NCBI GenBank assembly: GCA_002413045.1
Contig: DHWF01000044.1
Coordinates: forward strand, 2,086-36,062
Direction: 5' to 3'
Origin: Chloroflexi bacterium UBA5189
GTDB lineage: Bacteria; Chloroflexota; Limnocylindria; Limnocylindrales; CSP1-4
Length of the DNA stretch: 33,977 nt
Shown: positions 23,065 to 31,849 of the stretch, piece by piece
Layout: the number at the start of each line of letters is the position of its first letter
How positions within the stretch are numbered: position 1 is the stretch's first letter
Made by a program: the position numbers and the translations under genes
Notes under the pieces: generated by a model
What the model was told of the DNA's origin: nothing
What the model saw: the letters and a program-made list of their open reading frames with translations, nothing else
Databases searched by the model: none

Positions 23065-24285
23065 ATGACCCGAGCCAATCCGAGTCCGCGCGCGCCGAGA
23101 GCGGTCGGTGGCCGGCGTCTGCCGTTCGACATCGCGCCGGCGCTGTCGGTCGTGGGGCTGGCCGTTGTTGCGCTCGTGAGCTTCGCGCTCCTCGGCGGCG
23201 CGCTCCCGAAGCTCACCGGTGGCGGCGGTGACCAGCCGGGCGGCCCGATTCGAACGCCGACGCCATCGAACGTCGTGGTCGTCCCCAACGATCCGCGGGC
23301 GGCCGTGCCGGGCTCGCTGCTGTACGTGAAGGACGGCAACATCTGGATCCAGTCCGGTACCACGGCTCACCAGCTCACGACAGGCGGCCAGGACTCGATG
23401 CCAGCGTGGTCCGCGGACGGCACCTCGATCTACTTCGTCCGCACGAAGCCCGAGAGCGGCAAGTGGCCGAGCGGCGGCACCATCCACATCTACAACCTGG
23501 AGATCCCGAGCCTGCTCCGGATCAATGCGGACGGCTCGGGGAAGCCGGACGTCCTGCTGACCGGCCGGGTGAAGCGTGGCTCGGACACGTGGTCGTACTT
23601 CATCCGGGAGCCCTCGGTCACGCCCGACGGCGCGACGGCCGCGATCGTGACCGACGGCCCGGACCCGACGGTCAGCGACATCGTCGTGAAGCTCCTGGAC
23701 ATCGCAACCGGCAGGCTGACCAACCCGCAGCTGCCGGAATCGCAGTCGCTCGGCCACCAGGACCCGGCGTGGTCGCCGGATGGCAAGACGCTGCTGTACG
23801 TGCGGAACGCGCGGGAGGGCTCGCGTGGGACCCCGGCGATCTACCGGTACAACGTCGCAACGGGGAGGTCGACGGCGCTGACCCTGGCCGGCTACACGGC
23901 GCCGGCGTGGTCGCATGACGGCCGGTATGTCGCGGCGACGCTGACCAGCTCGTTCGGCACGGACGTCGTGATCCTCGATGCGAAGACCGGCAACGAGGTG
24001 AAGCGCGTGACCAACGACGAGAACTCGTTCAGCCCGGTTTGGTCGCCGAAGGGCGACGCGATCGCGCTCTTCCGGGTCGAGCACGGCGTCGTCGACCTGT
24101 ACCTGGTGCCCCTCGTGGGCACGGCGCCGAGCTGGACCCTTGGCACGCCGATCCCGCTGACGATCTCCGCGGGGCTCGACGCGGCATCCCGGCCGGCGTG
24201 GTTCATCCCTGCCGACCAGCTGCCGCCACCGCCGACCGCGACCCCGCTCGCAACGGTGCCGCCGTCCGCCGCGACCAACCCGTGA
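23065..24285 (+). CDS. membrane-anchored TolB-like beta-propeller protein, 406 aa
   Basis: A single N-terminal membrane helix (APALSVVGLAVVALVSFALL) anchors the protein, with no lipobox cysteine. A Gly/Pro/Thr-rich linker follows. The extracytoplasmic part contains PD40-type propeller repeats: MPAWSADGTSIYFV, DPAWSPDGKTLLYV, APAWSHDGRYVAAT and SPVWSPKGDAIALF. These repeats occur in TolB and in many surface-binding or sensor proteins of Gram-positive-type bacteria; no Tol system is seen here. The C-terminus is a Pro/Thr/Ala tail. The gene lies seven bases after recJ and ends in a GTGA overlap with pyrF, suggesting one operon. The specific role is unknown. Confidence 0.85.
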   Translation: MTRANPSPRAPRAVGGRRLPFDIAPALSVVGLAVVALVSFALLGGALPKLTGGGGDQPGGPIRTPTPSNVVVVPNDPRAAVPGSLLYVKDGNIWIQSGTTAHQLTTGGQDSMPAWSADGTSIYFVRTKPESGKWPSGGTIHIYNLEIPSLLRINADGSGKPDVLLTGRVKRGSDTWSYFIREPSVTPDGATAAIVTDGPDPTVSDIVVKLLDIATGRLTNPQLPESQSLGHQDPAWSPDGKTLLYVRNAREGSRGTPAIYRYNVATGRSTALTLAGYTAPAWSHDGRYVAATLTSSFGTDVVILDAKTGNEVKRVTNDENSFSPVWSPKGDAIALFRVEHGVVDLYLVPLVGTAPSWTLGTPIPLTISAGLDAASRPAWFIPADQLPPPPTATPLATVPPSAATNP

Positions 24286-25181
24286 GCGCGGCGGCGCCCA
24301 CGTACCTGGAGCGGCTCGGGGCCAGGAGCGCGGCCACGGGGACCGTGCTGTGCCTCGGGATCGATCCGGACCCGGCGGGCCTGCCGGATGGGTTTACGCC
24401 GGACATCGCGGGGATCGAGGCCTTTGCGACGCTCCTCCTCGAGGCGTGCCTGCCGTTCGTGGCCGCGGTCAAGCCGAACCTCGCGTTCTTCGAGGCGTAC
24501 GGCTCCGGCGGCTGGGCGGCCCTGGAGCGAGTTCGGGCACGCATTCCGGCGGACGTGCCCGTGATCGCCGACGCGAAGCGCGGCGACATCTCGACGACGT
24601 CGGCCCGGCAGGTCGTCGCCTACTTCGATCACCTGGGCGTCGACGCGGTCACGATCAGCCCGTACCTCGGCGAGGAGGCGATCGCAGGCTACCTGGAGCG
24701 GGCGGACCGGTTCGCCTACGTCCTGTGCCGAACCTCGAACCCCGGCGCCGCGGAGGTCCAGGGGCTCCCGGTTGCCGCGCGAGACGCGGCCGCGGACCGC
24801 GCCGCCGCGCCCGCGGAGCCGCTCTGGGCGCGCGTCGCGCGTGACGTCGCGACCTGGGGCCCCGGTGGCACGGCCGGCCTCGTGATCGGCGCCACGGCGC
24901 CGGACGAGCTGCGCGCGGTCCGGGCGATCTCGCCGGGCCTCGCGATCCTGGTGCCGGGCGTCGGGGCGCAGGGCGGCGACATCGGCGCCGTGCTCGCCGC
25001 TGGACCGGCGACGGAATCGCCGGCGGGCGACCGGCCGGGCGGGGGACTGCTCGTGAACGTATCGCGGGGGATCGCGTCGAGGGCCGTCGGACCGACCGCT
25101 CCGGGGGCGCGTCCTGATCTCGGGGAGCGCCTCGCCGAGGCTGCCCGAAGCTGGTCGCGCACGCTCCCTGTGCTACCGTAG
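24282..25181 (+). CDS. pyrF: orotidine 5'-phosphate decarboxylase (PyrF, long type), 299 aa
   Basis: PyrF converts OMP to UMP, the last step of de novo UMP synthesis. Substrate-binding and catalytic segments are visible: CLGIDPDP near the N-terminus, FVAAVKPNLAFFEAYG, the catalytic VIADAKRGDIS (Lys/Asp array), VDAVTISPYLGEEA and the phosphate-binding end region LVPGVGAQGGDIGA with NVSRGI. Length and motif wording fit the subfamily 2 enzymes of about 270-300 residues. Two Ala/Pro-rich insertions (after PVAARDAAAD and around GPATESPAGDRPGG) add length. The GTG at 24282 overlaps the previous stop by four bases. No other pyr gene is in the window. Confidence 0.95.
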   Translation: MSAAAPTYLERLGARSAATGTVLCLGIDPDPAGLPDGFTPDIAGIEAFATLLLEACLPFVAAVKPNLAFFEAYGSGGWAALERVRARIPADVPVIADAKRGDISTTSARQVVAYFDHLGVDAVTISPYLGEEAIAGYLERADRFAYVLCRTSNPGAAEVQGLPVAARDAAADRAAAPAEPLWARVARDVATWGPGGTAGLVIGATAPDELRAVRAISPGLAILVPGVGAQGGDIGAVLAAGPATESPAGDRPGGGLLVNVSRGIASRAVGPTAPGARPDLGERLAEAARSWSRTLPVLP

Positions 25182-25231
25182 GTTCCGGCCAGCCGGCCTC
25201 GAGGCCGCGCCAAGACGCAGGAACTTCAAGC

Positions 25232-25534
25232 ATGCTCCCCAACATCGGCGCCCCCGAGCTGATCGTCATCCTGATCATCGCGCTGATCGTCCTCGGCCCC
25301 GGCAAGCTGCCCGACGTGGCCGCCTCCCTCGGCAAGAGCGTGCGCGAGTTTCGCAAGGCTGCCACGGACATCTCCGACGCAGCGCGGATCGATACCCCTC
25401 CAGCTGCTCCAACCGTGACCCCCGGGCCGGCCGCCGCGGCACCCCCCGCGGCCGACGCGACGGCACCCGCGAACGCCCTGTCCGGTGCCGCCGAGCCGAA
25501 CACGCTCAAGGCCGACGATCCGAAGCTCTCCTAG
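25232..25534 (+). CDS. tatA: TatA/TatE-family twin-arginine translocase subunit, 100 aa
   Basis: TatA subunits assemble the pore for folded proteins recognised by TatC. The N-terminal helix (PELIVILIIALIVLGPGKLP) and the amphipathic helix (DVAASLGKSVREFRKAATDI) have the standard arrangement. The hinge usually reads FGP; here it is LGP. The C-terminal 45 residues are Ala/Pro-rich and disordered. The ATG at 25232 is preceded by AGGAAC. tatC starts 51 bases downstream, so the two form one transcription unit. Confidence 0.93.
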   Translation: MLPNIGAPELIVILIIALIVLGPGKLPDVAASLGKSVREFRKAATDISDAARIDTPPAAPTVTPGPAAAAPPAADATAPANALSGAAEPNTLKADDPKLS

Positions 25535-25585
25535 CCCGGGCAGCGCCGTCCGCGCCGCCCGTCGCGCTGCCTCCCGCGTCCACCG

Positions 25586-26323
25586 ATGAGCGCTGCCGCG
25601 TCCGCCGAACCGGGAACGCCGGCACCGCCGGCGTCGATGCCGCTCGTCGGACACCTCACCGAGCTTCGAAACCGGCTGATCTGGTCGATCCTTGCGGTCG
25701 CGGTCGGCGCCGCCGTTGGGTTCGCCTTCGCCGAGCAGATCATCGAGCGGCTCCGCTCGTTGCTGCCGCCGGGCGTCGAGCTCCAGCAGATCGAGCTCGG
25801 CGACGGCTTCTCGATCAACCTGGAGATCGCGCTCGTCGTCGGTGTCGTCCTCGCGATGCCCGTCCTGCTGTGGCATCTCTGGCGGTTCATCGCCCCGGGG
25901 CTGACACCGAACGAGCGGCGAGCGGTCCTGCCGTGGATCCCGCTGGCCCTCGTGTTCTTCGCGATCGGCGTCGCGATCGCGACCGTGATCCTGCCGTTCG
26001 CCGCGACGTTCCTGCTGAGCTTCGTGCCGCCGGGCGTGAACCGGAACATCAACATCCGGAGCTACTTCGACTTCATCACCAGCCTGTACCTGGCGTTCGG
26101 CATCCTGATGGAGTTCCCGATCCTCCTGATCGGCCTGTCCAGGGTCAACATCGTGACCTCGGAGCGGCTGCGCAGATCGAGGCGGATCGTCATCCTCGTG
26201 ATCGCCGTGTTCTCCGCCGTCGCGACGCCGGGCGGCGACCTCGTCAGTCCGACCGTCCTCGGGCTCACGCTGTACGTGCTCTTCGAGGGCACGGTGGCAT
26301 TCGTTCGCCGGACTGGTCGCTAG
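25586..26323 (+). CDS. tatC: TatC, twin-arginine translocase receptor subunit, 245 aa
   Basis: TatC binds twin-arginine signal peptides. The diagnostic N-terminal motif MPLVGHLTELRNRLI precedes the first of six membrane helices. Also present are the first-loop and helix 2 region ending in HLWRFIAPGLTPNERR, the FLLSFVPPGV stretch, the SYFDFITSLYLAFGILMEFPILL motif and the C-terminal SAVATPGGDLVSPTVLGLTLYVLFE. The N-terminus has about 17 additional Ala/Pro-rich residues. Start ATG 25586. Length is typical. Confidence 0.97.
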   Translation: MSAAASAEPGTPAPPASMPLVGHLTELRNRLIWSILAVAVGAAVGFAFAEQIIERLRSLLPPGVELQQIELGDGFSINLEIALVVGVVLAMPVLLWHLWRFIAPGLTPNERRAVLPWIPLALVFFAIGVAIATVILPFAATFLLSFVPPGVNRNINIRSYFDFITSLYLAFGILMEFPILLIGLSRVNIVTSERLRRSRRIVILVIAVFSAVATPGGDLVSPTVLGLTLYVLFEGTVAFVRRTGR

Positions 26324-26333
26324 GTGCCACGGC

Positions 26334-26339
26334 TAGACT
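26334..26339 (+). promoter_or_regulatory. candidate -10 box TAGACT of rapZ
   Basis: The box lies four bases before ATG 26344 and seven before the in-frame ATG 26347, with no ribosome site. By analogy with the other boxes in this window the second ATG may be the real leaderless start. Confidence 0.45.
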
Positions 26340-26343
26340 CGGC

Positions 26344-27243
26344 ATGATGGACGAGGCGACGCCTGGAGTCGACGGGTCGGTCGGACCCCACGTCGTCGTC
26401 CTGACCGGCCTCTCCGGCGGCGGCAAGACCGCCGCGGCGAAGCTGTTCGAGGACCTTGCCTACACGGTCGTCGACAACCTGCCGGGCGAGCTCCTGCCCA
26501 ACCTCGCCGAGCTCGTGGTCCAGGACCCGCAGCGATTCGCCCGCGTGGCGATCGTGCTCGACGTCCGGGCCGGCGACCCGGAGACCGCCTACCGCGCGAT
26601 GCGTGGCGCGCTCGAGGGCCGTGGCATCCGGCCGCAGGTGTTCTTCCTCGAGGCGAGCGACGAGACGATCATCCGGCGCTTCTCCGAGACGCGTCACCGG
26701 CACCCGCTGGCGAACGGCCGGAGCACCCACGCCGCGATCACGCTCGAGCGGCGCCTGCTGGACCCGATTCGCGCCGAGGCCGACGTCGTCGTCGACACGA
26801 CGGACCTGCCGCTGCGCGACCTGCGCGAGCGGCTGTTCGCCCGCCTCGGCGACATCCAGCCGGATCGAATGACGATCCAGCTCATCAGCTTCGGCTACAA
26901 GTTCGGGATCCCGCTCGAGGCGGACCTCGTCTTCGATACGCGGTTCATCCAGAACCCGTACTACGTGCCGGAGCTGCGCGAGCACTCTGGGTTGACGGAG
27001 CCGGTCCGCACGTTCGTGCTGGCCCAGCCGGGCGCCGTGGAATACCTCGAGCTCATCGACAAGCTCCTCGAGTTCAGCATCCCGGCCTTTGCGGCCGAGG
27101 GCAAGAGCCGGCTCACGATCGGCATCGGCTGCACGGGCGGCCGGCACCGCTCGATCGTGTTCGCCGAGGAGCTCGCGCGCCGCCTGCGCGAGCGCGGGCA
27201 CGGGCCGGTCGAGGTCTTCCATCGCGAGCTCGAGCGGGCATGA
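26344..27243 (+). CDS. rapZ: RapZ/YvcJ-family nucleotide-binding protein, 299 aa
   Basis: RapZ-type proteins bind ATP/GTP through an N-terminal P-loop and RNA or metabolites through the C-terminal domain; in E. coli RapZ controls GlmZ, in Bacillus YvcJ affects competence. Seen here are the P-loop VLTGLSGGGKTAAAK, DNLPGELLPNL, RFSETRHRHPLA, and the C-terminal signatures SFGYKFGIPLEADLVFD, RFIQNPYYVPELR and IGIGCTGGRHRSIVFAEEL. Start ATG 26344 or 26347. It begins the widespread Gram-positive cluster with yvcK and whiA. A glmZ-like RNA is not expected in this type of organism and none was seen. Confidence 0.96.
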   Translation: MMDEATPGVDGSVGPHVVVLTGLSGGGKTAAAKLFEDLAYTVVDNLPGELLPNLAELVVQDPQRFARVAIVLDVRAGDPETAYRAMRGALEGRGIRPQVFFLEASDETIIRRFSETRHRHPLANGRSTHAAITLERRLLDPIRAEADVVVDTTDLPLRDLRERLFARLGDIQPDRMTIQLISFGYKFGIPLEADLVFDTRFIQNPYYVPELREHSGLTEPVRTFVLAQPGAVEYLELIDKLLEFSIPAFAAEGKSRLTIGIGCTGGRHRSIVFAEELARRLRERGHGPVEVFHRELERA

Positions 27244-27268
27244 GGCGGGTCCCACCCGTCACGCCGGC

Positions 27269-28630
27269 ATGAGGCTTCGCCGCTGGCTGCAGCCCGGGAT
27301 GGGCGTGAAGCGCTGGCTGCTCGTGATGTTCGCTGGCCTCCTGGTGTTGGCCATTGGCGGCGCGCAGTTCCTGCGCCAGGTGACGCAGAACCTGGAGCCC
27401 GGTGGCGCGGCGCAGGCGGTCGTCGACTTCGTGACCCTCCAGTTCCTGCCCTTTGCCGTCCGCGGCCTGCTCATCGGGGCGCTCGGGATCGTGCTGGTGC
27501 TTATCGGTGCGTGGCGCCTGGCGCGGAACCTGACGCAGCCCCTCCGCGTGGACGAGGAGACCCCCCTCGCCGACGTGATCTACCAGAAGCGCTTCCTCGC
27601 GCGGGGTCCCCGGATCGTGGCGATCGGGGGCGGCACCGGGCTCTCGGCGCTGCTCCGGGGCCTCAAGGAGCACTCCAGCAACATCACCGCGATCGTGACC
27701 GTGGCCGACGACGGCGGATCGTCCGGCGCGCTGCGCGAGGAGCTCGGGATCCCGCCGGTCGGCGACATCCGCAACTGCATCGCGGCGCTGGCCGATGCCG
27801 AGCCGCTGATGAGCGAGCTGCTCGGATATCGCTTCCCGGGCGGGACTCGGATCGAGGGCGGTCCGGTCGAGACGGAGCCGGGCGGCCTCGGTGGCCATCC
27901 CGTGGGCAACCTGCTCCTCGCGGCGATGACCGCGCTCGAGGGCGGTGACTTCGAGGAGGGCGTGCGCAGGATGAACCGCGTCCTGGCGGTTCGCGGCATG
28001 GTCGTGCCCGCCTCGGCGACCCCGATCAATCTCGTCGCTCGGACGCGCGACGGAGTCACCGTAACCGGCCAGTCGACGATCATGCGGACGCGCGCGATCG
28101 ACCGCGTCTGGATCGAGCCGGCCGATGTCCGCGCCTCGCACGACGCGCTCGCCGCGATCGCGGAGGCGGAGATCGTCGTCCTCGGCCCGGGCAGCCTGTT
28201 CACCAGCGTCCTGCCCGTGCTGCTGATCCCGGAGATTCGCCGCGCCGTCGCCGACGCCGACGGCATGCGCGTCTACGTCTGCAATGTCGCGACCCAGCCC
28301 GGCGAGACCGAGGGCTATGACCTCGCCGACCACGTCGAGGCGCTCCTGGCCCACACGCAGCCGGACCTGGTCGACCTCGTCCTCGCGAACGACGACCTCG
28401 ATGCGGCAGACCACGGCGATGCCCCGGCGGACGCTCCGAAGCGGGCCCGTGCCGTCGAGCCGCGCTGGCCGCCGGACGTCGAGCCCGTGCCGCACCTCGT
28501 CACCGACGCGGTCGTCGATGTCGACAACCCGCATCACCACGACCCGGAGCGGCTTGCGGCAGCGATCCTGCGCGCCTGGGAGCGCGAGGGCTCCACCGTG
28601 CGCCGCGAGCGAACGGCGCGCATCGCCTGA
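27269..28630 (+). CDS. yvcK: YvcK/CofD-like gluconeogenesis factor with N-terminal membrane anchor, 453 aa
   Basis: YvcK proteins bind UDP-sugars and are needed for growth on gluconeogenic carbon sources and for cell-wall balance. The core shows the CofD-like fold: VAIGGGTGLSALLRGLKEH, VTVADDGGSSGALREELG, PPVGDIRNCIAALAD, GHPVGNLLLAAM, LGPGSLFTSVLPVLL and YVCNVATQPGETEGY. Unlike the Bacillus protein it has two membrane helices in the first 85 residues (LLVMFAGLLVLAIGGAQFL and LLIGALGIVLVLIGAW), so it should be membrane-bound. Start ATG 27269, 25 bases after rapZ; an open frame extends upstream inside rapZ but lacks similarity. Confidence 0.95.
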   Translation: MRLRRWLQPGMGVKRWLLVMFAGLLVLAIGGAQFLRQVTQNLEPGGAAQAVVDFVTLQFLPFAVRGLLIGALGIVLVLIGAWRLARNLTQPLRVDEETPLADVIYQKRFLARGPRIVAIGGGTGLSALLRGLKEHSSNITAIVTVADDGGSSGALREELGIPPVGDIRNCIAALADAEPLMSELLGYRFPGGTRIEGGPVETEPGGLGGHPVGNLLLAAMTALEGGDFEEGVRRMNRVLAVRGMVVPASATPINLVARTRDGVTVTGQSTIMRTRAIDRVWIEPADVRASHDALAAIAEAEIVVLGPGSLFTSVLPVLLIPEIRRAVADADGMRVYVCNVATQPGETEGYDLADHVEALLAHTQPDLVDLVLANDDLDAADHGDAPADAPKRARAVEPRWPPDVEPVPHLVTDAVVDVDNPHHHDPERLAAAILRAWEREGSTVRRERTARIA

Positions 28631-28631
28631 C

Positions 28632-29393
28632 GTGGCCGGCACCGATCGCGACCTCGTGCTCGCGCTGCGGGCCGAGCTCGCGGCCATCGATCCATCGCGC
28701 GCCTGCGACCGCGATGCGGAGCGGGCGGGGCTGGATCCGGCGGGTCGGCGGCGAGACCCGACACTCGCCCGGCTCGCGGTGCGGCTGGCACGCCGGGGCG
28801 ATTCGCAGGACGCCGCGGCGTTCGCCTGGGCGTCCCGCCCGGACCACTGCCGCATGGCCTGGCTCCGCGGGCGCTTCCTCTCGCAGGGGTCGCTGAGCTT
28901 CGCGAACGGGCGAACGCACCTCGAGCTGGTCGTCTCCGTGGCTGAGGCGCCGCGGCTCGCGGCACATCTCGCTGCCGTGGGCATGGCCCCGAGCTGGCGG
29001 CTCCGGCGCGGTCGCGGCGTCGTGACCTGGAAGAGCGCTGACACGGTGCTGACCGTTCTCCGGCGCATCGGCGCCGGCCCGAGCCTGCTCGAGATCGAGG
29101 CGCGCCAGATCGCGCGGACGCTTCGCGGCGAGCTCAATCGGGTGCTCAATGCGGAATCGGCGAATCTCGCCCGCACGGTCTCCGCCGCGGGCCGGCAGCT
29201 CGATGCGATCGCGACGCTGGCCGCCGACGGCCGGCTCGACGACGAGCCAGCCACGGTCAGGTCGGTCGCGGCTGCCCGGCGTGAGACGCCCGAGGCGACC
29301 CTCGGCGAGCTGGCCGAGCGATTGGCGATCCATCGCTCCGCCGTCCAGCGCGCGCTCGACCGGCTCGAGCGGCTGGCCGACCGCGTGCCATGA
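28632..29393 (+). CDS. whiA: WhiA-type DNA-binding regulator, 253 aa
   Basis: WhiA combines a LAGLIDADG-like N-terminal domain with a C-terminal helix-turn-helix. It regulates sporulation genes in Streptomyces and cell division or chromosome segregation elsewhere. Visible here are RMAWLRGRFLSQGSLSF and HLELVVSVAEAPRLAAHL in the first half, NRVLNAESANLARTV in the middle, and a C-terminal helix-turn-helix (ATLGELAERLAIHRSAVQRA). It is shorter than the usual 310-330 residues, mainly at the N-terminus. GTG 28632 sits one base after the yvcK stop, and the end overlaps tpiA as ATGA. Position after rapZ and yvcK supports the call. Confidence 0.9.
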   Translation: MAGTDRDLVLALRAELAAIDPSRACDRDAERAGLDPAGRRRDPTLARLAVRLARRGDSQDAAAFAWASRPDHCRMAWLRGRFLSQGSLSFANGRTHLELVVSVAEAPRLAAHLAAVGMAPSWRLRRGRGVVTWKSADTVLTVLRRIGAGPSLLEIEARQIARTLRGELNRVLNAESANLARTVSAAGRQLDAIATLAADGRLDDEPATVRSVAAARRETPEATLGELAERLAIHRSAVQRALDRLERLADRVP

Positions 29394-30247
29394 TTCACCC
29401 GATGCGACCGGTGATCGTGGCGGGCAACTGGAAGATGCATACGACGCCCGCCGAGGCAGGGGACCTCGCGCGGACGATCGGGGCACGGACCCGCGTCGAT
29501 GGCGTGACGCGCGTTCTGTGTCCGCCGTTCGTGTGCCTCGCCGCGGTCGGTGCGGCGGTATCAGGCCCGGAGGTGGCGGCGCCGGATGGGACGGGCATCG
29601 CGGTCGGCGCCCAGGACGTCCATCACGAACTCGCCGGCGCCTACACCGGCTCGACCTCCGCGGCGATGCTCGCCGGCCTCGCGACGTGGACGATCGTCGG
29701 GCACTCGGAGCGGCGGCGCGACGACTGCGAGACCGACGAGCAAATCGGCCGGAAGCTCCTGGCGGCGAGATCCGCCGGGCTGCGGGTGATCCTGTGCGTC
29801 GGCGAGCAGCTGGCGGACCGCGACGCGGGACGCGCGGTGTCCGTCGTTGATCGCCAGGTGCGCGGCTGCCTCGCGGCGGCGGACCCGGGTGCCCTGGGCG
29901 CCGATGCCGACGGGCCGCGTCTGACCATCGCGTACGAGCCCGTCTGGGCGATCGGGACGGGGCGGAACGCGCGCGGCGCCGATGCCGCCGAGATGGCTGG
30001 CGCCATCCGTGCCGCCCTCGCGAGCCTCGGCTTCGCCAACGCCGGCGAGGACATCCCGATCCTGTACGGCGGCAGCGTGTCGTCCGCGAACATCGACGAG
30101 TTCATGACCGAGCCGTCGATCGACGGCGCGCTCGTCGGCGGCGCCTCGCTCAAGCCCGATGAGATGGCCGGGATCGTCGCGCGCGCCGGCTTGACCGCGC
30201 AGGGCCGCGCGGCCGGCCTCGCATCGCGCCGCAAGCGGCGACCGTGA
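29390..30247 (+). CDS. tpiA: triosephosphate isomerase, 285 aa
   Basis: TpiA interconverts dihydroxyacetone phosphate and glyceraldehyde 3-phosphate. Catalytic segments are all present: GNWKMHTT (Asn and Lys), the His in VGHSERR, the catalytic Glu in AYEPVWAIGTG (loop 6 follows) and the phosphate-binding ILYGGSVSSAN. It is about 30 residues longer than usual, spread between insertions and a basic C-terminal tail. ATG 29390 overlaps the whiA stop (ATGA); ATG 29402 (MRPVIVAGNWK) is a possible alternative that fits the family N-terminus. It ends in a GTGA overlap with gpmI. Confidence 0.97.
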   Translation: MIHPMRPVIVAGNWKMHTTPAEAGDLARTIGARTRVDGVTRVLCPPFVCLAAVGAAVSGPEVAAPDGTGIAVGAQDVHHELAGAYTGSTSAAMLAGLATWTIVGHSERRRDDCETDEQIGRKLLAARSAGLRVILCVGEQLADRDAGRAVSVVDRQVRGCLAAADPGALGADADGPRLTIAYEPVWAIGTGRNARGADAAEMAGAIRAALASLGFANAGEDIPILYGGSVSSANIDEFMTEPSIDGALVGGASLKPDEMAGIVARAGLTAQGRAAGLASRRKRRP

Positions 30248-31806
30248 CGCCCGCCGACAGGCCGCGCCCGATCGTCCTGGTGATCATCGACGGCTTCGGG
30301 ATCGGCATGGACGAGCACGCCGACGCGATCGCCGCCGCGCGCATGCCGGTGTGGCGCGGGCTGCTCGCGCGCTGGCCGCACGCGGCGCTGGACGCGTCCG
30401 GCGAGGCGGTCGGCCTGCCTGACGGCCAGATGGGCAACTCGGAGGTCGGCCACCTGAACATCGGCGCCGGACGGCCGGTGCTCCAGGACCTGCCGCGGAT
30501 CGACGCCGCGATCGCGGCCGGCTCCTTCTTCGAGCGGCCGGCGCTCGTCGATGCGTGCCGGCGGGCGGTCGAGACGACCGGCCGGCTGAGCGTCGTCGGG
30601 CTCGTCGGGCCAGGTGGCGTGCACGCGCACGATCGGCACATCGTCGCGCTCGCCGAGCTGGCGCGCCGCGCGGGCGTGCCGTCGTTCCGGCTGCATGCCC
30701 TCCTGGACGGCCGCGACACGCCGCCGCGCTCGGCGATCGAGTTCGTGCGCGCCCTCGAGACGCGCCTCGCCGAGGTCCATCCGGATGCCAGGATCGCGTC
30801 GGTGGGCGGGCGCTACTTCGCGATGGATCGCGACAAGCGCTGGGACCGAATCGAGCTGGGCTACGACGCCATCGTGCACGGCGCCGGCGAGCACGCGCCG
30901 AGCGCGATCGCGGCAATCGAGGCGGCGTACGAGGCCGGGACGAACGACGAGTTCGTCCTGCCGACTGTCATCGACGGCGTGGACGGCGAGGTCCACGACC
31001 ACGAGCCGATCGTGCATGCCAACTTCCGCGCGGACCGCGGGCGACAGCTGGTGCACGCCCTGGCGGATCCCACCTTCGCGGACTTCGATCGTGCGGGGCC
31101 GTCCGGCGAGCCCGCGCCCAGCGATCTCCTCGTCGTCACCATGACTGAGTACGAGGCGGACCTCCCGGTCGAGGTCGCGTTCCCGCCGGAGGTCGTGCCG
31201 TGCCTCGCGGGCGCCGTCGCCGCGGCCGGCTGGCGCCAGCTCCACGTCGCCGAGACCGAGAAGTACGCCCACGTGACGTACTTCCTGAACGGCGGCCGCG
31301 AGGATCCCTTCGAGGGCGAAGAACGCATCCTGGTCCCGAGCCCGAAGGTCGCCACGTACGACCTCCAGCCGGAGATGAGCGCGGCCGGCGTCACGGACGC
31401 CCTCCTGGCGGGCATCGTATCGAAGCGCTTCGACTTGCTCGTCGCGAACTACGCGAACCCGGACATGGTCGGGCACACGGGCGTCTGGGACGCGACGATC
31501 CGTGCCGTCGAGGTGGTCGACGCGTGCCTGGGGAGGATCGCCGACGCGCTCGCGCCGCTCGAATCATCCGGCGCGCTCCTCCTCGTGACGGCCGACCACG
31601 GCAATGCGGACGCGCTCCGCAACAGCGACGGCAGTCCGATCACCGCTCACTCTCTGAACCGCGTGCCATTCCTCGCCGCAGGCGCGTCGGTTGCCGGCCG
31701 GCGCCTGGTCGACGGCGTGCTCGCCGATGTAGCGCCGACGCTGCTCGAGCTTGCCGGGCTCCCAGCCTGGCCCGGCATGACCGGCACCACACGGCTCCGC
31801 GACTGA
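30244..31806 (+). CDS. gpmI: 2,3-bisphosphoglycerate-independent phosphoglycerate mutase, 520 aa
   Basis: GpmI interconverts 3- and 2-phosphoglycerate using two metal ions. The alkaline-phosphatase-type metal site VLVIIDGFGIG opens the protein, and the serine nucleophile lies in MGNSEVGHLNIGAGR. Further signatures are HAHDRHIVALAELA, LDGRDTPPRSA, GGRYFAMDRDKRWDR, EKYAHVTYFLNGG, NYANPDMVGHTG and TADHGNAD. Length is normal. The GTG start at 30244 overlaps the tpiA stop by four bases, so the two glycolytic genes are coupled. Confidence 0.98.
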   Translation: MTPADRPRPIVLVIIDGFGIGMDEHADAIAAARMPVWRGLLARWPHAALDASGEAVGLPDGQMGNSEVGHLNIGAGRPVLQDLPRIDAAIAAGSFFERPALVDACRRAVETTGRLSVVGLVGPGGVHAHDRHIVALAELARRAGVPSFRLHALLDGRDTPPRSAIEFVRALETRLAEVHPDARIASVGGRYFAMDRDKRWDRIELGYDAIVHGAGEHAPSAIAAIEAAYEAGTNDEFVLPTVIDGVDGEVHDHEPIVHANFRADRGRQLVHALADPTFADFDRAGPSGEPAPSDLLVVTMTEYEADLPVEVAFPPEVVPCLAGAVAAAGWRQLHVAETEKYAHVTYFLNGGREDPFEGEERILVPSPKVATYDLQPEMSAAGVTDALLAGIVSKRFDLLVANYANPDMVGHTGVWDATIRAVEVVDACLGRIADALAPLESSGALLLVTADHGNADALRNSDGSPITAHSLNRVPFLAAGASVAGRRLVDGVLADVAPTLLELAGLPAWPGMTGTTRLRD

Positions 31807-31814
31807 CCCTCTGC

Positions 31815-31838
31815 TACCATCCCGCGGTTACTCAGGAG
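31815..31838 (+). promoter_or_regulatory. candidate -10 box and ribosome site of secG
   Basis: TACCAT (31815-31820) could be a -10 box and AGGAGG (31833-31838) is a strong ribosome site 11 bases before GTG 31850. secG may thus have its own promoter besides read-through from gpmI. Confidence 0.4.
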
Positions 31839-31849
31839 GATCCCCAGCC

